This document shows positions 7,939 to 17,194 of a stretch of 64,000 bases of DNA, one piece after another. A model generated the notes under the pieces. It was not told where the DNA came from. It saw only the letters and a list, made by a program, of their open reading frames with translations, and made no database searches. The first letter of the stretch is position 1, and the number at the start of each line of letters is the position of its first letter. The stretch is from Thermococcus barossii. Lineage in GTDB: Archaea > Methanobacteriota_B > Thermococci > Thermococcales > Thermococcaceae. The stretch spans positions 1,619,013 to 1,683,012 of the forward strand of contig NZ_CP015101.1 of NCBI RefSeq assembly GCF_002214465.1. Reading direction: 5' to 3'. The translations under genes were made by a program, and so were the position numbers.

Positions 7939-8805
7939 ATGAAAAAATATTCCGTAATTCTCATTCTAATCCTCGTCACTGGACTTATGGCCGGCTGTAT
8001 CGGGAGCAATGACTCGACGACGTCGAGCCAGACGACATCTCAGCAAACGGAGCACACCCCATCCACGACCACGACGGAAAGCATTTCCTCAACCACAACG
8101 GAGCAGTCTCCAACCGAAACACCCACCAAAATCACAACGGACGAGCTCCTCGCTGGAGTTTCGGGAATAGAGCAGTTCACCTACACGGCCAACGCTGAGA
8201 TTTCCATGCTCGTTGTTGTGAAGCAGGCAAACCTAACGCAAAGGGACAACGTAACGCTCGCAATAAGGGAAACTGGTTACATGGACTTCGAATCGTGGAG
8301 CGCCTGGATAAACACCACCACCATCAGCGTTCCGGACAACGCCTCCACCAACACCTCCCGCATCGTGGTCGGCAACGTGACGTACATCAAAACACCCCTG
8401 GGATGGATAAAGAGCAGCGATCCCGCAACGGCGGATTTCATGTGGAGGTACAACCTGGTGAGCCTGGCGAAGAAGTACCTCCGAAGAACCCCGGACGAGA
8501 GGGAGGAGGGCAAGACGCTCGTGCTCAGGTATTATCTGAGCGACCAGGAGGTTGTCCCCCTGGCCATGATGTACTTCGCCGCAACCCAGGATACCCAGGT
8601 GAGCGTAGAGAACGGTCTCCTTGAGCTGTACTTCGACGGTGGCAATCTAATCGGGGGGCGGATAAGCTTCTCTGTCAACACAGTGACCTCGATAGACGAC
8701 CCAACTATAGGGAAGATGACGATAACCCAGGACGGCTCGTGGAGCGAGACCATAGCCATAACCTCGGTGAACGAAAAGAGAAAGGTCACGGAGCCCTCTA
8801 CCTGA
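7939..8805 (+). CDS. Lipoprotein with Thr/Ser-rich linker, function unknown
   Basis: 288 residues from ATG 7939 (a TTG/GTG start a few codons upstream is possible). The N-terminus is a lipoprotein signal peptide ending in LMAGC. About 45 residues rich in Thr, Ser and Gln follow, a typical archaeal surface stalk. The globular remainder is beta-rich by eye, with possible N-glycosylation sequons (NLT, NVT, NAS, NTS), and recalls LolA/LppX-like lipoproteins only loosely. It converges with the E1-like gene and overlaps its 3' end by 8 bp. Confidence 0.75.
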   Translation: MKKYSVILILILVTGLMAGCIGSNDSTTSSQTTSQQTEHTPSTTTTESISSTTTEQSPTETPTKITTDELLAGVSGIEQFTYTANAEISMLVVVKQANLTQRDNVTLAIRETGYMDFESWSAWINTTTISVPDNASTNTSRIVVGNVTYIKTPLGWIKSSDPATADFMWRYNLVSLAKKYLRRTPDEREEGKTLVLRYYLSDQEVVPLAMMYFAATQDTQVSVENGLLELYFDGGNLIGGRISFSVNTVTSIDDPTIGKMTITQDGSWSETIAITSVNEKRKVTEPST

Positions 8806-9496
8806 GCTCAACGACGTCGAAGGTGTTGAAGGCAAGGTCGACTATGAGCAGCCTGTTGAGGAGCGGCTCGCCGATTCCTGTGAGGAGTTTCACGACCTCC
8901 ATCGCCTGAATCGCTCCGATGACCCCGGCGGTCGCCCCGAGTATCGGGAACTTTCCGCTTTTTCCCCTCACGTTTGGAAATATCTCCCTCAGGCTCTTTG
9001 TGAACCCCGGCACCACCGTGGTGACCTGTCCGAATGTTCCCTCGACCGCTCCGTGAACCAGGGGTACCCTGGCCTTTTGCGCGTAGTCATCGAGCAGAAA
9101 CCTCGTTTCAAAGTTGTCGAGGCAGTCCACGATTACATCAACACCCTCCAGAACCTCTTCGATGTTCTCCTCCGTCAGCCGCCCTACAAAGGTCTCTATC
9201 TTTATGTCAGGGTTGAAGCGCTCCAGCTTCCACTTCGCGGAGAGGGGCTTGGGGTTCTTTCCGATGTCCTCCTCCCAGTGAAGTATCTGCCTGTTGAGGT
9301 TGCTCAGCTCTGGCGTTTGTTCGTCCACAAGGAGGATGGTGCCTATCCCTGCCGCGGCCAGGTAATAGGCCACAGGGCTTCCGAGGCCGCCGACTCCAAC
9401 GACGGCCACTTTTGAGCTTTTAAGCTTCTCCTGCCCTTCCGTACCGAAGATCATTATCTGCCTATCGTAGCGCTCAAGCTCCCTATCGCTCAGCAT
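8798..9496 (-). CDS. E1-like adenylyltransferase (MoeB/ThiF/UbaA type)
   Basis: 232 residues. It adenylates the C-terminal glycine of a ubiquitin-like carrier, here almost certainly the MoaD-like protein encoded just upstream. Features are the N-terminal LERYDRQIMIFGTEGQEKL, the nucleotide-binding GVGGLGSPVAYYLAAAG, the catalytic DEQTPELSNLNRQ segment and DCLDNFETRFLLDD. The usual C-terminal zinc cysteine pairs are not visible, which is seen in some archaeal members. ATG 9496 follows the moaD stop by 1 bp with GGTGGT upstream, so the two are translationally coupled. Confidence 0.9.
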   Translation of the reverse strand: MLSDRELERYDRQIMIFGTEGQEKLKSSKVAVVGVGGLGSPVAYYLAAAGIGTILLVDEQTPELSNLNRQILHWEEDIGKNPKPLSAKWKLERFNPDIKIETFVGRLTEENIEEVLEGVDVIVDCLDNFETRFLLDDYAQKARVPLVHGAVEGTFGQVTTVVPGFTKSLREIFPNVRGKSGKFPILGATAGVIGAIQAMEVVKLLTGIGEPLLNRLLIVDLAFNTFDVVELR

Positions 9497-9497
9497 A

Positions 9498-9764
9498 TCA
9501 ACCACCACTCACCGGCGGGAACAGGGCCACCACGTCTCCATCCTGCAGCACGTCATCAAACCCCACGTAGCGGCCGTTTCTGGAGACGTTAACATCGGCC
9601 AGATCATCGTCCTCGGCGAAGACCTCAGTTTTCAGAACCGGATGCCTCTCCTTCAGCAGTTCTATGAGCTCCCTGACAGTTATGCCCTCGGGAACCTCCA
9701 GCTCCTCCTCGCCGGTACCAACGATGGAGCGGAACCTGGCGAAATAGCGAACCTTAATCCTCAT
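9498..9764 (-). CDS. moaD: MoaD/SAMP-like ubiquitin-fold sulfur carrier
   Basis: 88 residues with a beta-grasp fold and the C-terminal PPVSGG. The terminal Gly-Gly is the site of adenylation and thiocarboxylation for molybdopterin synthesis, and in archaea sometimes of protein conjugation (SAMP). Start ATG 9764 gives MRIKVRYFARFRSIVG, the normal N-terminus, with GGTGGTG upstream; a GTG at 9773 is the alternative. It is cotranscribed with the E1-like gene, whose start lies 1 bp beyond its stop. Confidence 0.92.
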   Translation of the reverse strand: MRIKVRYFARFRSIVGTGEEELEVPEGITVRELIELLKERHPVLKTEVFAEDDDLADVNVSRNGRYVGFDDVLQDGDVVALFPPVSGG

Positions 9765-9820
9765 GCCCACCACCGAAAAGAGTTGGAGAGGGAGTTAAAA
9801 AGGGTTGCTGGACGGTTCTG

Positions 9821-10339
9821 CTACCACGGTACGCTCTTCCAGCCCATCTTATAGGCGAAGTAGTTTGCCCCCCAGTGAATAAACGGCGAGACGATTAGAA
9901 GAAGGATTATCTGACCGGAGCTCAGGGTTTTGACGGGGTACGCCAGTGCGAGGGCGGCTATGAGGAAACCCAGCTGATCCAGGCCTATTGCCGGGGCCCC
10001 ACGCGGCAGGTTCGCGCGCCTCTTGAGGAAGCTCCCGATGAGGTCCCCGAGGAGGGCACCGAGAGACAGGAGAAACGCAAGAAGGGCCGCCGTCCTCAGG
10101 TCCCCGTAAAACCCCGGGGTGAGGAAGTACTGCACAATCCCCGTCAGCGTGCCAAAGGCAAGGCCTCCAAAGAAGCCCCTCCAGGTCTTTCCGTCTCCGA
10201 GAAGTCTACGCCCGTCTCTCCAGTTCCTGCCACCGTCTATGGGCCTCCCGCCACCGACCAAGACCGGCGAACCGTTGGCGACATAGGCTGGCAGTATGTA
10301 CCAGAAAGCCCACAGGAGAGATGAGAGTGACGCCATCAT
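9821..10339 (-). CDS. carS: CDP-archaeol synthase
   Basis: 172 residues, a multi-helix membrane enzyme. It activates digeranylgeranylglyceryl phosphate with CTP to give CDP-archaeol, the common precursor of archaeal phospholipid headgroups. Diagnostic are PAYVANGSPVL near the N-terminus, the cytoplasmic loop with GDGKTWRGFFGG, and the C-terminal LDQLGFLIAALA and HWGANYFAYKMGWK. GGTGAAATT precedes the paired ATGs at 10339/10336. It is on the same strand as the GbsR-like gene, 39 bp downstream of it. Confidence 0.95.
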   Translation of the reverse strand: MMASLSSLLWAFWYILPAYVANGSPVLVGGGRPIDGGRNWRDGRRLLGDGKTWRGFFGGLAFGTLTGIVQYFLTPGFYGDLRTAALLAFLLSLGALLGDLIGSFLKRRANLPRGAPAIGLDQLGFLIAALALAYPVKTLSSGQIILLLIVSPFIHWGANYFAYKMGWKSVPW

Positions 10340-10378
10340 AATTTCACCCGATTTGATTACCGAAGGACGGTTTTAAAG

Positions 10379-10900
10379 CTACCGCTTTCCGCCGGATTCA
10401 AGGCAATCGAGCAACCTCTCCATGACCTCCTCATCCTCGTGCTCGATAAGGAACCTCAGAATCCTCTCGGCGAGGGCATTTCTCTTCATTGCGAAGGTTA
10501 TACTCTCGCGTATTGACTCGGCCTCCTCGCCTTCCTCGCCTTCCAGCTCCCCCAAGGCCCTTTCAAGGTTGGCCCGCGTCTGCTGTATGTCCTCCATTAT
10601 CTTGCCGTAGTATGCCGCCTGGCGCCAGTCCTTGAGGAGCTTGGTGGCGCGGAAATACGCCTTCTTGTCGCCGGGCTTTTTAATTCTCATCACGAGCCCT
10701 ATGCGCTCCATGAATTTGAGTGCTGTGCTGACGTGGGAGAGAGAATAGCCTGTAGCCTCGGCAATTTCGGCCAGGCTCATCGGCTCCCTGGCAAGAAAGA
10801 GAACCCCGTAGATGTAGCCGTAGAGCTCGCTGAAGCCAAACCTTCTCGCGGCCTGGGCAAAGTGATTCATGATTATTCTCTTGGCTTCCTCTACACCCAT
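10379..10900 (-). CDS. GbsR/MarR-like winged-helix regulator
   Basis: 173 residues. The winged helix is at about residues 35-80 (EPMSLAEIAEATGYSLSHVS, TALKFMERIGLVMRIKKPGD, KKAYFRA). A long acidic helical C-terminal part, probably for dimerisation, follows. ATG 10900 is chosen with GAGGTG upstream; TTG 10909 is in frame. It is divergent from the transporter at 11020. The perfect palindrome at 10984-11007, next to the transporter promoter, is the obvious candidate operator, so the protein likely controls its own gene and the transporter operon. Confidence 0.85.
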   Translation of the reverse strand: MGVEEAKRIIMNHFAQAARRFGFSELYGYIYGVLFLAREPMSLAEIAEATGYSLSHVSTALKFMERIGLVMRIKKPGDKKAYFRATKLLKDWRQAAYYGKIMEDIQQTRANLERALGELEGEEGEEAESIRESITFAMKRNALAERILRFLIEHEDEEVMERLLDCLESGGKR

Positions 10901-10974
10901 AACCAACACCTCGATTTATACCATCGCCGAAGTGGGGTGTATCAATCAACTGACAAAAGGTTTTTAAGGTTTCG

Positions 10975-10985
10975 CATATTTAAAA
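10975..10985 (+). promoter_or_regulatory. TATA box of the RND transporter operon
   Basis: GCATATTTAAA lies about 35-45 bp upstream of the ATG at 11020 and immediately abuts the palindrome. Confidence 0.55.
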
Positions 10986-11007
10986 CTTTCGGAAGTTTCC
11001 GAAAGTT
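10984..11007. promoter_or_regulatory. Perfect 24-bp palindromic operator
   Basis: AACTTTCGG at 10984-10992 and CCGAAAGTT at 10999-11007 are exact inverse complements around AAGTTT. The site overlaps the end of the TATA box and the expected transcription start of the transporter, and lies between it and a divergent GbsR-like gene. A repressor dimer bound here would block transcription. Confidence 0.75.
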
Positions 11008-11019
11008 GGGGGAGAAAGC

Positions 11020-13287
11020 ATGAAGCTACTGAGGGGCGCCGCGAGGGTCATCGTGAGGTACAGGGTGGCCTTTGCCCTAATCGCCATATTCCTGTTAGTC
11101 GTTTCGATATACGGCATCCAGAACCTCCGCTTTGAGAGCGACCTCAGAACCATGCTGCCGGAGAACCATCCGGCCATAGCCGACTACACCACCCTTCAGA
11201 ATGAGTTTCAGAGCGGCGACAGCACGCTGATAGTTGTCAAGGTGGACTCGATAGAGCCAGGAGGAGTTTATGACATCCGCGATCCGAAGGTCATAGAGGC
11301 GGTTTACGAACTTGAACAGAGGCTCAGGCAGAGGGAGTACGTAACCGATACCATGAGCATCGCCGATATCTACATGCAGGTTCTCGGAAGGCTCCCCAAG
11401 AACGAGGAAGAGGCGAAGTTCGTCCTCGATATGCTCCCTCCAGAGGAGAGATACCAGCTCGTCAGCAGGGACTACACGACCACGATAATAGCCGTGACGA
11501 TAAGCCGGGAGAAGAAGACGGAGACCCTCGTGAGGGTCTACAAGGGCATAGAGGAGGACATAAACGACGTCAAGTTTCCGAAGAACGTCGAGGTCATCCA
11601 GACCGGGAACATTGGCATAACCTATCGCATACTCGAACTCCTCCAGAGCGACCTCAACAAGACGATGGCCATCTCCTTCATACTCGTCATAGCCCTGCTC
11701 CTGTACTTTTACCGCTCACCCGTTAAGGCCGCCATCCCGCTCATTCCCCTCATCTTCGGCGTCACGATGACGCTCGGCTTCATGGGGTTGATGAACATCC
11801 CCCTCGACCTGGCCACGACCACCATAGGCGCGATGCTCATCGGAATGGGGATAGACTACGGAATCCACGTGACAAACCGCTACTACGAGGAGCGCGGCAA
11901 GGGAAGAAGCATAGAGGAAGCCGCGGAAGAAGCTGTCGCTGAAACCGGAAAAGCCCTCCTCGGTGCGGCGCTCACCACCATAGCGGGATTCGCGGCGATG
12001 TACCTGTCAAGCCTGCCAATGCTCCACCACCTGGCGACAGCCCTCGTCCTCGGCCTAAGTCTCGCGGCCCTCAACGCCGTGGTGATAACTCCCGCCGTCA
12101 TAATCCTTGAGGAGGACATAATGAAACGGCTGAAGGGCCACTACGTGGTTCCGGAGGTTCGTTCACACTCCGGATTCGTGGGAAGGGCATTCCACAGCCT
12201 CGGAGAGGCCATCAGGAGAAAGCCCGTGGCGTTCCTGGCCGCTGTGTTCCTGATAACCCTTTTCTTCGGCTACGGTATAACGCAGGTAACCACGGAGGTC
12301 AGACTCGAAAAGTTTGTTCCCAAGGGGATGCCTGAAATAGAGGCCCTGATGGATATCAGGAGCGACTTCGGAGGCCAGGACGAGCTGTACGTCCTGATCA
12401 AAGCCGACGACGTCAGAAATCCTGCCATCGTCAGGGGCATCTACCGCTTCGAGAATCAGATAAAGGCGGACTCATACTACAACGGCGTCTTCGACTCGGA
12501 TAGCATCGCAGACATCGTCCATCGCGAGTACGGGTACATACCAAACGACGAGGGAAAGATAAAGGAGGCCCTCAACGACTATCGTGGGGCAAACATGGTC
12601 TCAAGTGACTACTCCATGACCATCCTCAAGTTCAAAGGCGACTTTGGAGGGGCCAGCATGGATGATTTCAGGCGGATAATGCATTATTTTGAGGAGGAAA
12701 CCGAGAGGGCACAGGATACCGAGTTCCCACCGGGTACGAGGCTGTCCCTCACGGGAGATATATACCTGAACTACGTTCTCGACCAGCTCACGAAGGTTGA
12801 GATAAACCGCATCTCGACCTACGGAACCGTCTTCGTGGTGTTGATAGTGCTCCTCCTCTTCAGGCGGCCAAAGGTTTCGATGGCGATGATAACACCGATG
12901 TTCCTGGGTGCCCTCTGGACGGTCGGCTTCATGGGATGGGCCGGGATACCTTTCACCCAGAGCTTAGCCGGAGTCATCTCGATGATAGTGGGCCTTGGCG
13001 TTGACTACGGCATGCACCTCACCCACCGCTTCCTGGAAGAGATGAACGAGGGCAATCCAAGGCCGATAGTCACGTCGGTTGAAAGTGTTGGCCCGGGCAT
13101 ACTCGCCGGTGCCCTCACAACGGCCGGCGGCTTTCTGGCGCTCCTTGCCGGCGAGTTGCCGACCATACACGACTTTGGAACGACCCTGGCCTTTGGAATA
13201 TTCGCCTCAATGTTTGCCGCTTACCTCGTAACCCCTGCACTGCTGCAGGTCTTTTACGGAAAGAATATTGGAGGTGATGGAGTATGA
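11020..13287 (+). CDS. RND-superfamily (MMPL/HAE3-type) membrane transporter
   Basis: 755 residues made of two homologous halves. Each half has one N-terminal helix, a large extracytoplasmic domain and five more helices, about 12 in all. Helix-bundle motifs with the expected GMGIDYGIH (about residue 273) and GLGVDYGMH (about residue 660) occur in matching positions of the two halves. Members export lipids, hopanoids or hydrophobic compounds, driven by ion gradients; the substrate here is unknown. It overlaps the next gene by 4 bp (ATGA) and is controlled from the promoter and palindrome at 10975-11007. Confidence 0.92.
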   Translation: MKLLRGAARVIVRYRVAFALIAIFLLVVSIYGIQNLRFESDLRTMLPENHPAIADYTTLQNEFQSGDSTLIVVKVDSIEPGGVYDIRDPKVIEAVYELEQRLRQREYVTDTMSIADIYMQVLGRLPKNEEEAKFVLDMLPPEERYQLVSRDYTTTIIAVTISREKKTETLVRVYKGIEEDINDVKFPKNVEVIQTGNIGITYRILELLQSDLNKTMAISFILVIALLLYFYRSPVKAAIPLIPLIFGVTMTLGFMGLMNIPLDLATTTIGAMLIGMGIDYGIHVTNRYYEERGKGRSIEEAAEEAVAETGKALLGAALTTIAGFAAMYLSSLPMLHHLATALVLGLSLAALNAVVITPAVIILEEDIMKRLKGHYVVPEVRSHSGFVGRAFHSLGEAIRRKPVAFLAAVFLITLFFGYGITQVTTEVRLEKFVPKGMPEIEALMDIRSDFGGQDELYVLIKADDVRNPAIVRGIYRFENQIKADSYYNGVFDSDSIADIVHREYGYIPNDEGKIKEALNDYRGANMVSSDYSMTILKFKGDFGGASMDDFRRIMHYFEEETERAQDTEFPPGTRLSLTGDIYLNYVLDQLTKVEINRISTYGTVFVVLIVLLLFRRPKVSMAMITPMFLGALWTVGFMGWAGIPFTQSLAGVISMIVGLGVDYGMHLTHRFLEEMNEGNPRPIVTSVESVGPGILAGALTTAGGFLALLAGELPTIHDFGTTLAFGIFASMFAAYLVTPALLQVFYGKNIGGDGV

Positions 13288-15653
13288 AAAAGATTGGATT
13301 GATCCTCGGTCTAATGCTCATCACAGCAATGCTCCCCTGGGGCGTGGGTGCATCAACCGGAAGCCCTCTCTTTGAGGGCTACTTGAGCAAGGGCGAGGCG
13401 ATTCTCGTCGGCCCCCTCATAGTGACCCTCACGGACACCCAGAAGGACTACGGAAGCGGAGACTACTACGCCTTTCTTCTGATAATGAAGGACGGAAAAA
13501 TACTCAACGCCGAGTACAAGACAATACTCGTGCCCGATCCTCAGAAGATAAGAACGCTCCTCCTTGACCCGGAGTTCCTGATGGCGATGGCTGAGACCCA
13601 AGGCTACGACGTGACACAGTGCGAGCAGTACGTAAACAACAGCGCCGAGTTCAACGCCTGCCTTATTGCCAACGCCTACGGATTCTACCAGTGGCTTAAC
13701 TCGGCATCACCGGAAGAGATAGGAGAGGCTGTCGTAAAGACAATAGAAGAGCACCCTGAACTCGGGATAAGTAAAGAGGACATCCTGATGGAGATAACAT
13801 ACCCCGACATAACACCAGTACGGGAAGGAGAAACCGTGGAGGTCAGCGTTGACAACCGGACTGTCTACGTGACAGTCAACGAAGTCTACCCGAACGGTGT
13901 CAGGATAAGCATAAGCGGGCCCCCCGAGTGGAGGGCCGCAACAGCCCCTGGGATGATAATATCAAACGTCGAGATGCCTGACACGGTTCAGGCGGGAGAC
14001 ACCGTTACGGTCAGGGTTCACCTGAGAAACGAGGGGGCACTGAAGGTGCGCTACATCAACGTCTTCGTCACGCCCACGCCTATGAGCTTCAACGACAGCT
14101 CCTCGATAGCGAGTGCGGTTTCAATGGCCCTCAGCCAGAGCGGGGTGTCGCAGAGCGTTTTCTATCCCGAGGGAAGCGCCGTGCAGTATATCGAGTATCT
14201 GGAGGGTAAAGAGAACGCAACACTGACATTCAGGGTGAGGATAAACCCAAACGCCGACGTTGGAACGTATCCCCTCTACGTTGGGGTCGTTTACTTCACC
14301 GGACTTGGAGCGAACATGCGCATGGTTCAGAGCTACAACTTCGTGGCGCTCACGGTCAAGAAGCCCAGGGAAGCCTTTGTCGAGATAACCAAGGTAGAGA
14401 CCGAACCGATGGAGATAAGTCCCGGGGACACCTTTAGAGTCCGCTTCACGCTGGAAAATACGGGGGCTGAGCCGGTCAAGGCTCTCAGCCTCAAGATAAG
14501 CTCCTACAGGGTGCCGGTCCAGGGAGAAATAAAGAACGTTGACCTCTCCGCACTCTCGCAGCTCCCTATCCAGGGAAGCGAACAGCTCAGCGGGAGCCTC
14601 CAGGATGCCCTCAACCAGATAATGGCACAGCTCGCCAAGCAGAACATAGAGGCCTTCCTGCCGGTCGGGGAGGACAACGTGAAGTACGTTGCCGAGCTCA
14701 AGCCGGGAGAAAAGACCACCCTTGAGTTCAGGATCAAAGCAAACGAGAGGCTGGAGAACGGCATATATCCCCTCAGGATAGAGCTCAAGTACCTCACGGA
14801 GCCGAACGAAAAGGAGATAACCGACGAGAGGCTCGTGGGGATAGACGTGACCGGAAAGGCCCAGCTGATACTTTCGAAGGTCTCAACGTCGCCCGGCAAG
14901 ATAATCCCGGGAACGGACAACGTGGAGGTTGACTTCCAGGTGGACAACGTCGGAACCGGCACGGCGAGGACGGTTATCGTCAAACCCATGCCGGAGTGGC
15001 CCTTCTCCCTCAGCGAGAGCAGCGAGCAAATCATAGGTCTGGGAAGCCTTGGGAAGGGAGACTCCGCGCAGTCATCGTTCAAGATAAACGTTGCCGAGAA
15101 CGCCAGTTCCGGGACCTACGAGATACCCCTGCTCGTAACCTACACCAACGACCTCGGCATGCAGAAAAACGTCACCCTTAAGGTTCCTGTCATAATAGGA
15201 TCCAAGCCGAACATCGAGGTAGTCAGCGTGCGCTTTGACCCCGAACCCCTTCAGGGGGAGACCGTCAACGTCTACGTCAAGCTGAAGAACACCGGGGGCG
15301 AGAAGGCCACCAGCGTGCTCATCGAGGGCGTTGTAAAGGCAGACCAGCCCTTCACACTGGACAAGAGAACCGACTACGTTGGGGATCTCGCCCCAGGGGC
15401 AACCGGTGAGGGTGTAATCGTCCTGAGGATAGACGGAAACGCCATCCCAAAGGACTACAACATCCAGCTGCGCATAAGGGCCGTGGGAGACCCCAGCCAG
15501 GGCGATGACAACGTCTACGTCTTCGAGAGAACCGTTACAGTCACGGTGGAGAAGAACACAAAGACGAGAACGAACCTCCGGAACCTCGCGATAGTCATTG
15601 GCGTGCTGGTCGTCATAGCTGTGGTTTACACCTACAGGAAGAGGTCGGGATGA
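13284..15653 (+). CDS. Membrane-anchored surface protein with CARDB/NEW3-like repeats
   Basis: 789 residues. A signal peptide (MKKIGLILGLMLITAMLPWG) is followed by a unique domain of about 220 residues. Then come several beta-sandwich modules (around 225-350, 360-510, 530-640 and 650-760), each with phrases such as GDTVTVRVHLRNEG and GDTFRVRFTLENTG, typical of S-layer-like COG1361 proteins. A C-terminal helix (NLAIVIGVLVVIAVVYTY) and basic tail anchor it. The 4-bp overlap with the RND gene points to an extracytoplasmic partner of that transporter, comparable to an adaptor. Confidence 0.85.
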   Translation: MKKIGLILGLMLITAMLPWGVGASTGSPLFEGYLSKGEAILVGPLIVTLTDTQKDYGSGDYYAFLLIMKDGKILNAEYKTILVPDPQKIRTLLLDPEFLMAMAETQGYDVTQCEQYVNNSAEFNACLIANAYGFYQWLNSASPEEIGEAVVKTIEEHPELGISKEDILMEITYPDITPVREGETVEVSVDNRTVYVTVNEVYPNGVRISISGPPEWRAATAPGMIISNVEMPDTVQAGDTVTVRVHLRNEGALKVRYINVFVTPTPMSFNDSSSIASAVSMALSQSGVSQSVFYPEGSAVQYIEYLEGKENATLTFRVRINPNADVGTYPLYVGVVYFTGLGANMRMVQSYNFVALTVKKPREAFVEITKVETEPMEISPGDTFRVRFTLENTGAEPVKALSLKISSYRVPVQGEIKNVDLSALSQLPIQGSEQLSGSLQDALNQIMAQLAKQNIEAFLPVGEDNVKYVAELKPGEKTTLEFRIKANERLENGIYPLRIELKYLTEPNEKEITDERLVGIDVTGKAQLILSKVSTSPGKIIPGTDNVEVDFQVDNVGTGTARTVIVKPMPEWPFSLSESSEQIIGLGSLGKGDSAQSSFKINVAENASSGTYEIPLLVTYTNDLGMQKNVTLKVPVIIGSKPNIEVVSVRFDPEPLQGETVNVYVKLKNTGGEKATSVLIEGVVKADQPFTLDKRTDYVGDLAPGATGEGVIVLRIDGNAIPKDYNIQLRIRAVGDPSQGDDNVYVFERTVTVTVEKNTKTRTNLRNLAIVIGVLVVIAVVYTYRKRSG

Positions 15654-15715
15654 CTTCATCGGACTTTGGAAACCTTTAAACGCACTTCGAAGAATGAAAC
15701 GTTATGGTGGAAAGA

Positions 15716-16624
15716 ATGAACTGGAAGCTGGTAATACTCGGGATCGTGCTGATACTTATCGTCTGGGTTGGGTACGTGGTCTATGCCGCCGTGACGGCGA
15801 GTCCCACGGTACACGCCAGCTGGGGCTATGTGGACGAAAAGAGCACTGAGATATGGGTGGACGCAAAGCTCAGCAAACCCCTGCTCGTTCCGGCAGAGAT
15901 AGAGAACCTGAGCCTGAGCTTCATGGGAATCCCCATAGCGAGGGTCGCGAGGTTCGACTATGGAGCAACGAAAACGGACGTGAGTATGGCGATAGTCATC
16001 GACAACCACAACCTCATACGCTCCCTCGTGGCATACCTTGACAACGGACAGACCGGAGAAGCCGAGTTCCACCTCAAGGGAAGCCTCCTCAAAGTCATTC
16101 CCATCAACGCCGACATAAAGCAGGTCATCAGCGAGGACATCCTCGCGTACCTCAACTTCACCGCCGAGAGCAAGGAACTGGCGGGCGGACTCGTTAAGAG
16201 CCCGGCGCTGGTCGAGACCACCTTTGACTGGGCCGGGGAGCAGGACGGAAAGGCCGTTCTCATAGCCCACATGAAGTTCTACAACCCCAACTCCTACAGG
16301 ATTCCGATAGGAAACGTGAGCTTCGACATGTACGCCAACGACGTGAAAATCGGCTACGGAAAAACCGTCGAGACTGTAATCCTTCCGCCCAAGGGTTATG
16401 CAACGCTGGACGTTGAGACCTTCATAGAGGAGGACGCCCTTCCTGAGGTCTGGGCAACCCATGTGAAGAACGGCGAGGTGAGCAAGGTCAGGGCGGACAT
16501 ATACCTGGATATAACGGTCCTTGGAAGGGAGTACAGCATCAAGCTGGCGAGCTACGAGGAAACAGTAAAGACAGACATAATGGGCGGCCTCAACGAGATG
16601 CTGGATGGCCTTCTCTCCGGATGA
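15716..16624 (+). CDS. LEA14/WHy-domain membrane-anchored protein
   Basis: 302 residues with one N-terminal helix (LVILGIVLILIVWVGYVVYAA) and an exterior beta-rich region. The pattern of MKFYNPNSYRIPIGNVSFDM and KPLLVPAEIENLSLSF fits two late-embryogenesis-abundant type 2 (WHy) domains. ATG 15716 is used because GGTGG lies 5 bp upstream; ATG 15704 is in frame. It is probably part of the cell-surface group with the two preceding genes, but CTTTAAACG at about 15675 may give it its own promoter. Confidence 0.75.
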   Translation: MNWKLVILGIVLILIVWVGYVVYAAVTASPTVHASWGYVDEKSTEIWVDAKLSKPLLVPAEIENLSLSFMGIPIARVARFDYGATKTDVSMAIVIDNHNLIRSLVAYLDNGQTGEAEFHLKGSLLKVIPINADIKQVISEDILAYLNFTAESKELAGGLVKSPALVETTFDWAGEQDGKAVLIAHMKFYNPNSYRIPIGNVSFDMYANDVKIGYGKTVETVILPPKGYATLDVETFIEEDALPEVWATHVKNGEVSKVRADIYLDITVLGREYSIKLASYEETVKTDIMGGLNEMLDGLLSG

Positions 16625-16666
16625 AGGTTTTTAAGGCCCCCATCTTTTCCATTTCTGGTGAGAGAG

Positions 16667-17185
16667 ATGAACGTGAGAGAGATTCACGAGTTCCTCAACG
16701 AAATGTGGGAGGGCATCTTCAGGCTCAACGAGGAGCTAAAGCGCGAGCTGCCGGAGAAGGGATTCAAGGTAGAGGACGTGGAGGAGGTCTTCGGGGCCTA
16801 CGTATTCCTCGACGGCGAGTGGAGGCTCATGAACTACCCCCACCCCGCTTTTGAGATAAAGCCCCAGATAGAGGTGGGCGCGACGCCGGAGAGCCACTAC
16901 TTCGTCGTGGCAGTTCCCAGGGAGAGGATAAGCGAGAACTTCGTCGGCCTCTTCGTTGAACTCTTCCCGAGGAGCTTCATCTACGGGAGCGAGGACTTCC
17001 TGAGCGACGTCTACAACTGGAGGCGCGACGGGAGGGTTTCCCCGACCGAGATACTTGAGAGGATCGAGAAGAGCGACGAGAAGGTGTTCCAGTTCGAGGC
17101 GAACTTCGGAAGCGTCGGGGCGCTGAAGAAGGGCCTCCTGAGGCTCATAGACATCGGGAAGCGCTTCGAAATCTTCGACCTCTGA
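16667..17185 (+). CDS. Conserved hypothetical protein
   Basis: 172 residues from ATG 16667, with GGTGAG 4-10 bp upstream; ATG 16658 is in frame. It is acidic and soluble, without signal peptide or helices. Recurrent features are a helical N-terminus, a central beta segment (EVGATPESHYFVVAVPRERI) and the C-terminal FEANFGSVGALKKGLLRLID. I do not recognise the family. A TTTTTAAGG promoter element at about 16627-16635 precedes it. It is followed after 9 bp by the RNA methyltransferase gene, so the two are probably cotranscribed. Confidence 0.7.
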   Translation: MNVREIHEFLNEMWEGIFRLNEELKRELPEKGFKVEDVEEVFGAYVFLDGEWRLMNYPHPAFEIKPQIEVGATPESHYFVVAVPRERISENFVGLFVELFPRSFIYGSEDFLSDVYNWRRDGRVSPTEILERIEKSDEKVFQFEANFGSVGALKKGLLRLIDIGKRFEIFDL

Positions 17186-17194
17186 GGTGTCCCC

